Program-made: the position numbers and the translations under genes
Notes under the pieces: generated by a model
What the model was told of the DNA's origin: nothing
Databases searched by the model: none
What the model saw: only the letters and a program-made list of their open reading frames with translations
Shown: positions 58,171 to 64,000 of the stretch, one piece after another
How positions within the stretch are numbered: position 1 is the stretch's first letter
Layout of the letters: every line of letters starts with the position of its first letter
DNA from: Zanthoxylum bungeanum
Lineage: Eukaryota; Streptophyta; Magnoliopsida; Sapindales; Rutaceae
DNA: 64,000 nucleotides
Assembly (NCBI GenBank): GCA_019454045.1
Contig: SKCR01049637.1
Location: forward strand, 124,001 to 188,000
Direction of reading: 5' to 3'

Positions 58171-60128
58171 TGTTGGGGCAGTTGTGGAACCCCTAGGGTC
58201 GGATAGGTGCCCCGGGCAGTGGAAGTGGGTCTAACCTATGGATAATAAGGATAGGTGTATTTTAAAATTTTTATGTAAAACTAATTCTGATCAAGTCCGT
58301 AGGAAAAAATGGGGACCCAATCGGAGTCCGGAAGCTTTGGAACGGAGAAAAATAAGTTTTAGTATAATCAGGTCTTCGTGTCACGACGCAAGTCTTGTGC
58401 GTCGCGACGCAACCCAAAATGCTGAGAGGGTGCTGAAAATCAACGGCGACCCGTCGCGACACAAACAAGTTGTGTCGCGATGCGCAACTTTGTGTTGCAA
58501 TACAAAAATTTTGTGTCGCGACGTAGATCAGGCAGTGAGTGATTTTTCACTTCAAAACATTACTAAACACTTCCAATTTTCTCCCAATACTTCAAATACA
58601 CTTAAAATCCAATTTTCACTTCATAACCACCATCAACACATGTTTTACAACTAGCATATATGTATTCTAAATAATTATATGCATTTGTTTGAATCTAATC
58701 ACAAACCATTTTAGAATCCCAATTAGAAATGTCTCATGAACAATTCTAGTTCACCTAAAGGTGGTCAAGTGAATCTAAAATGGTAGCCATAGCTCTAAGC
58801 TTTAATATAGAGTTCCAAACTCTTATTATTATTCCATGTCCAACATGAACATCTTTGACCTAATACATAAACATGTTGTGTTTATACTTCTAAAGTATCC
58901 TAACACAATTGATTAGCATTATTTCAACATTAAGCTATGTGATCATGCATCTAATACACAAATGAACATAGCTTAGGAGAAGATCAAATATTACCTAGTA
59001 AGCTTGATGTAAGATCCAATCTACTTATCCTTTGTTGAAATCGTCGGAGAACCTCCAAGGTTTGCAAGCTCAACTTCAAGATCCAATCTCGATTTCCAAC
59101 GCAAGCAAGCTTCACTTTAAGATCTAATCTTGATTTCTCCTTAATGAAATGTTTTAGAGACCTCACAAGCTTCTCTAAACACTTCTCTAACTTAGGCTAA
59201 TCTCTCAGAACAACTTGTGTATAGCTTACTCAAGCTTTTGCTTATGTTTAAACTTGTTCTTGTACTTGTAATTAAACTATGCCTTACGCTTGCTATTTAT
59301 AGCAAAACTTAGGTAATTTTTAATTAATAAAAGTTGTAATCAACTTTTAAGTGGGCTTAATCTAAGTTTTCCAAATATGTGAAATTAGGTATGACTAATC
59401 TCCATTTTCTCCCACTTTGATTTAATTCAATTAAATCAGGCCAAGAATTAGGAAATGGATTAGTTGAATGTTTTCCACTTTGATTTAATCCAATTAAATC
59501 AAGCCAAAACCACATATTATTACATACTTACAATTACCATAATATCCTCAAATAGTATGGATAATTAGGATTTTACAATTAAGCCATTGTGTAATTATTG
59601 AATTAATCCAATTAGGTCAAAGTAAATAATCAATGTTATCCAATAACATTTGCTTATCTTAGTTGATAATTATAATTTCGAATATTATATTTTCTCAAAG
59701 TTAATCGGCTATCTAAGTGCTCAATGAGTACACTTCATATTGAGACTCTCTAAGTTCAGACACATTCGTCATATAAGCCTAGCTAATATGTACGTAATTC
59801 GGCCACCTCTGAGTTCGCGAAGACACGAACGACCTTTCTGAACTATACAAGTCGATGTCATCACATATGTTTAAAAATCTCTCCGCCGTAGGCTATCCGA
59901 GTTGTGCTTATGAAACATAAAATATACCATCAAGTTTCCAAGGCGCACATCTCATATCGACATTCCACGATTCGTTACAAATGATGTGATCCACCCTAGA
60001 TTATCGACTTTGGCCAAAGATTTAAAAATTGTGACTTTACTCACATGGATACCTAAACCCCTTTATGGTACACATACGGGTTGACAGATCCTATCTTTCT
60101 ACGTACTTGATTACAGAGTGCATCAGTC
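58171..60128 (-). mobile_element. 5' LTR of Copia B (right end cut)
   Basis: Begins TGTTGGGGCAG on the plus strand and matches 34722-35970 from 58879 onward. The match ends abruptly at 60128 (GAGTGCATCAGTC), where another LTR begins. The missing part corresponds to about 35970-36526. Confidence 0.85.
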
Positions 60129-60830
60129 TTTTGGGATGTATGCCCTAGAGCTACATGTAATGTAAACGTCTTTATGTGTTATGAAATAAAATGATGCATT
60201 ATCATTTATCAAAGTGTTTGTTTAATTCACATATTATAAATTATCTTGTATACCCTAGATTACTTATAAGCCTTCGGACTTAGTGTATGAGTGTCATACA
60301 CAAGAGGATTTAAGTATGAAGTTACTAATCTTAAATAGTCCATAGAGAGCAAACAAAGCGGGTATTTTGTTTATGGTTTATCTATAGCTGCGGTCCATTC
60401 TATATTTGTATGGCGACCTTGATCCTGGATCGTCCATTTAAAGACATGAGAATGTAGGCACCTTATATGATGTGATCATATAAGACTGGACCTAGATGGA
60501 AATGACATTCTTATAATATCCGTTAATCAAAGAAAGTCATTTCGATCTACTAGATGGTCATATATGGATTGATCTTAATCCTAAGTGTACTACGAACTCC
60601 TACATGGCAGGCTATGTCTTGATTTCTTGACAAAGGTGAGGTTGGTGTAGGCAGTCCCGAGCAATAGCTACGTACTACTGGGGACATAGTCTGTTGTGTA
60701 GGCTGGGAATTATTTATAGATATGGAGTTCACTCCTTCTTACGAGAAGTAGATGGGTATCTTTCTTAAGGGTTGATTTGGTATTTGAACGATTAGAGCGC
60801 TCAAGTCTTTTTATTACGAATAGAAAGATT
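60129..60830 (+). mobile_element. Copia-type LTR fragment
   Basis: TTGGGATGTATGCCCTAGAGC is followed by non-coding DNA with LTR-like composition. It resembles Copia LTR starts, but neither a PBS nor a matching end was found, so family and borders are uncertain. Open frames inside (for example 60550-60732) have no domain. Confidence 0.45.
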
Positions 60831-61015
60831 AAAATTCAAAATCGTTATGAATAAATCGTTCATTAGAGAATCAAAGTGGGGGCGACTAAAGACACTATAT
60901 TTTTGCATGTAGTCCGGCAACGGCCGACGAACCAGTAAGTAAAAATACACATGCATGACTTTGATAGGGTTGTCAATGTCACACAATGCACAAGCCCCAT
61001 CAAAGTGGGGGCGAC
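60831..61015 (+). mobile_element. 3' internal end of a Tat/Ogre-like element, duplicated polypurine tract
   Basis: ATCAAAGTGGGGGCGAC occurs at 60870-60886 and again at 60999-61015, the second directly before the LTR start. After the first copy an LTR-start-like sequence follows (TAAAGACACTATATTTTTGCATG), so about 129 bp appear duplicated. Confidence 0.75.
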
Positions 61016-61472
61016 TGTAGACATTGCATTTTTGCATAAGCCCAATGATGAGCCTCGTATGGAGGCACTACTTGAAAAGTTGGGGAAGTCGCGGGAAACG
61101 AATGCCGGAAGGAAAAACTCCTAAATTAGTACCTCATTGGATTCATACTCACTAGCCAGCCTCAGATTCGCTTAGCCAGTTTCTATTTCAAACCTCAGCC
61201 TCGGCCCATGCAACCACGCCCAAGGCCCAAAAGACACCTACACACACGCCCAAATCTTCCCAAATAAAAGAAAATCCCATGAAATTCACATGCTAAAATC
61301 ACAAGTCAAAACCTTCCAATTTAACAAGATTTGAAATCCCATTCTCACCAAAATTCATAAGTTTCTTTCCAAAATAATTATTCCCCAAATCAACATGATT
61401 ATTTCCATGATTTGGAGATCCCTTATCACTATAAAGAGGACCTTGGACGTGACCTTGGAGGGGGGAAACTGG
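61016..61472 (+). mobile_element. Tat/Ogre-type 3' LTR, first part
   Basis: TGTAGACATTGCATTTTTGC and GATGAGCCTCGTATGGAGGC match the start of the LTR at 19478, with clear divergence. Interrupted at 61473 by a Copia-type solo LTR. Confidence 0.82.
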
Positions 61473-63619
61473 TGTTGGGTTCTCTAAGAACAAGTCCAAA
61501 ATCAATTAAGCATAAAATTTGTGTGAATAATCAAAGTAAGATAGCGGAAAGTACTCACTTTGATCGGCTAGGTAGGATGTGTAGACAAAAAAAATTTGCC
61601 TCATTTGAAGTTGCTCCAAGCTCTCCTTTGAATTGTATGTTGAGCTTCCAAGCTTGTTCTTATTGAATTCCAAACTCAATGGATGTTTCCCTATCACCTT
61701 AGTTGACCATTTTGTGTGCTAGCACTTTAGATTTTTGAATCAAAAATCAAAGAGAATGAACCCTAGGTTCACGCCCAAGTGGAGAGAAAATGGGTGATAT
61801 TCACGCCCAAGAGAGAGAGGAAGATGAATGAAAAGTGAATTGTTATTGATTTTCCAAAAAATAAAAACATATACCAAAACAAGATTTGGTAAAAAGTCTA
61901 TCACATTTTCAAAGTTGAGTGTTTGGTAAGTCATCACCAAATACCAAATTCCATCAACATAAAGTGATGAGAATGACATGTGATGTGACTTGATGTGGGC
62001 CCCACTTTGATTCAAAATCCTAGTGGGCCCGCAAACACATTCCGGGCTCGGGTTTGTTAATTCTAAATTAACGAATTTTCCGTTGCGACTTAATTAAATC
62101 AAATTTATTAAATAATAATGCCTAGCAAAATTACTATTAAAGTCGCTCGTAAATTAATTCTAAATTAATTCGTTCGCCTGAATTAAAATCTAATTTTAAT
62201 TCGGATACACCCCTTGGAATCCCATTGGTAGTATGACTATGTGTCTATGGGAATTTGAATCAGGGTAGGTGTATTTGGTCTTAACCTGAGACTTGCATCG
62301 CTAATACTTGCGACAATCAGTATACTTTGGTTTTGGTCGTCCGGGGCTTTAACAGGTTCTGTGTACGCCTCTTCTAGGTATACTGAGAATCGAAGTGTAT
62401 TGGGTGTGATGTCAAGATGGAAGTATCACTTCAGTCATATGGAGATGATGATCACGTAGGATACAGAACTGGTACTCTTATGTACTGCAGTCATCGGGAT
62501 AATATGACTAGGTCATGATTATCCGATTATAGAGACTAGTTTCCAGAGATCCGATATATGCTTCGTACGGGGCAGACATAATTTCAGCCCTAGGCCTAGC
62601 ATGTGATATAGATACTGGATCGCAATATGCAGTACTATGTATACTACGCCTGACATAGATTATATATTCCTTAAAGAATATTTCTTGAGAATTGGGTAGG
62701 CACGGTGCTTTGCTAGAAGCCAACCATGTCTTGTAAATCGGTAAGAACGCGGTACCGGTACGCACGTGTTTGGATAGTCCAACGACCGTATTTACTGCCA
62801 ACATATCCATGGATCTCATTGGTCGCTTCCCGAAGATTCACCGATGACGTATGACTCGAACATAATTAATCTGCGATTAATTAGAAGAGAGAGAAAATTA
62901 ATATAAGATTAATTACGACGAGAATTTTATCTGGAATAAAATTCAATTAATAGAGAGGACGATTAATTCGGAAATAATCGATTAAAATAATATATTCGAT
63001 ATATTAAATGAAATTAGATTTCATAACGGAATTAAAATCCAATACACTACGATTCTCAGTATACCCCAAAAGAGGCGTACACAGAACCTGTTAAAGCCCC
63101 GGACGACTAAAACCAAAGTATACTGATTGTCGCAAGTATTAGCCATGCAAGTCTCAGGTTAAGACCAAATACACCTACCTTGATTCGGATTCCCATAGAC
63201 ACATAGTCATACTACCAATGAGATTCTGAGGGGTGTATCCAGAGTGAAGCTGTATCCATACCATCGGTAAACAGAACCTCCTATTACACTTGCATGAGTA
63301 TCCAATATCCAAATATATGAGAACTATGCTGTTACGCTTCCATAACACGCACAAGTGTAATACTAGTCTATTCCACATTATCGATGTCCAGTCTCAATAA
63401 TACTACGACTAGGGATATTTAATGATTAAACCTTAGTGGATTAATATTATCTCATATCTTATTAATCCGGTACTAATCATATGGACTTTTATCATTTATG
63501 TATCTCGGTAATCCAATTACAAATGATAAAAGAGCAATTTCCTTTATCACATAGTTAATTTGCACAACAACACAATGTTCTGTACAAATAGTGATGCTAT
63601 GGGTCATAATTGTCCAACA
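61473..63619 (-). mobile_element. Copia-type solo LTR, about 2.15 kb, containing a long inverted repeat
   Basis: Ends TGTTGGGTTCTC (61473) and TTGTCCAACA (63619), the TGTTGG...CCAACA form seen in the other Copia LTRs here. Flanks ACTGG and GTTGG agree at only three of five positions, so the target duplication is weak. Internal landmarks suggest minus orientation. It carries no coding sequence; frames such as 62508-62819 have no domain. Confidence 0.62.
62203..63240. repeat. Inverted repeat, arms about 201 bp, spacer about 635 bp
   Basis: Left arm 62203-62403 and right arm 63039-63240 are reverse complements with few differences, from GGATACACCCC to GTGTATTGG, including GTATTTGGTCTTAACCTGAG and CAGGTTCTGTGTACGCCTCT in both. 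The spacer 62404-63038 is not repeated. Confidence 0.92.
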
Positions 63620-64000
63620 GTTGGAGACAGCAACTTGACACAAACAAAAAACCCTGGGACTCTATTTTCTTCTTTCTTTTGACGGCAACCAAATAAGCCA
63701 CCACCAAAAAACCCAAAACCAGAAAAAAAAAAAAAAAAAAACCGAACACAAAACAACAAGTACCACCGAATAAAAACAAAAAAAATGACCAGAAAAAAGA
63801 AACATGCAGACTTGGACGTGAAACCAAGTAGCAGCTTGAGCCACCTGGATGTGAAGCAACACAACCGAACAAAAACCAAACACCAACCGACCAAAACAAA
63901 CCCTTCACCAAAAACAAAACAACGGACAACAAACAGCTCCCCACCGACCAAAACAGCCCTTCACCAAAACCAAAACAAATCAAACAACAAACACCAAAAC
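63620..64000 (+). mobile_element. Tat/Ogre-type LTR, continuation beyond the solo LTR
   Basis: An A/C-rich region with GGACGTGAAACC, GTGAAGCAACA and repeated CCGACCAAAACA. It resembles the composition of the early Tat LTR at 7330-7700 (CACGTGAA, GAAGCAACAGATTCCC, AAAACAGC). Continues past the window edge. Confidence 0.55.

Larger units (their letters stand above)
34722..60128 (-). mobile_element. Copia B, composite element interrupted by Copia C
   Basis: Order on the minus strand: 5' LTR (58171-60128), PBS, leader, gag and integrase (57403-55053), Copia C insertion (38083-55052), reverse transcriptase and RNase H (38082-36540), 3' LTR. The coding sense resumes across the insertion: the frame ending ETDPTTYTEAI at 55053 continues with DIDSGKW at about 38075. 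Flanks ACTAT (38078-38082) and AATAT (55053-55057) are the probable 5-bp duplication with one change. Confidence 0.85.

Noticed and set aside
61473..63619. 5-bp target duplication of the solo LTR
   Set aside because: ACTGG and GTTGG match at only three of five positions; reported as weak rather than as a duplication.

Overview
This window is nuclear DNA from a flowering plant, probably a eudicot. It is AT-rich and dominated by nested LTR retrotransposons (Copia, Tekay/Del-like Gypsy, Tat/Ogre-like Gypsy, Athila-like Gypsy) plus hAT DNA transposons and MITEs. The species cannot be named from the sequence. Only one ordinary host gene looks intact: a two-membrane-span protein of the plant 'ribosomal protein L34e superfamily' on the minus strand at 10812-11417.

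Layout. 1-3290: minus-strand remains of a pentatricopeptide-repeat (PPR) gene, broken by a hAT element (313-2036, perfect 8-bp target duplication) and a GC-rich MITE (2132-2449). 4729-6992: a broken, intron-bearing transposon gene with a PF04195-type domain. 7319-9799: a 5'-truncated Tat-type LTR full of structured subrepeats. 10132-12260: tandem repeat, the intact gene, and a hAT MITE beside its promoter. 12950-14230: another hAT-like element. 15232-19477: a Tekay/Del-type LTR with a five-unit stem-loop array, primer binding site (PBS) and decayed internal region. 19478-23999: a second Tat LTR with PBS and leader. 24000-27600: the 3' end of an Athila-type element on the minus strand. 29705-34721: decayed Copia A (minus). 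34722-60128: Copia B (minus), interrupted by Copia C (38083-55052, minus), which is itself interrupted by a short Athila-type element (43554-51331, plus). 60129-64000: Copia LTR fragment, then the 3' end and LTR of a third Tat element, split by a 2.1-kb Copia-type solo LTR containing a long inverted repeat.

Main discovery candidate. The Athila-type element at 43554-51331 has both LTRs, PBS, polypurine tract and a gag remnant but no protease, reverse transcriptase or integrase. Where Athila elements usually carry the env-like gene, it carries an almost full-length, intronless LONELY GUY (LOG) cytokinin-activating phosphoribohydrolase gene, preceded by a TATA segment nearly identical to the one in its own LTR. 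Its LTRs carry arrays of GCCACGTGTC (G-box/ABRE-type) sites. The present LOG copy has one in-frame TAG, a four-codon gap next to the catalytic motif and a Thr-to-Ile change, so it is probably a dead member of a gene-carrying family.

Other notable structure: five stem-loops with different but complementary stems and one conserved loop in the Tekay-type LTR; repeated three-way-junction and UNCG-like hairpin modules in the Tat LTRs; a leader block shared by a Tat and a Copia element; and leaders of Copia A and B in which four dispersed cassettes differ together.
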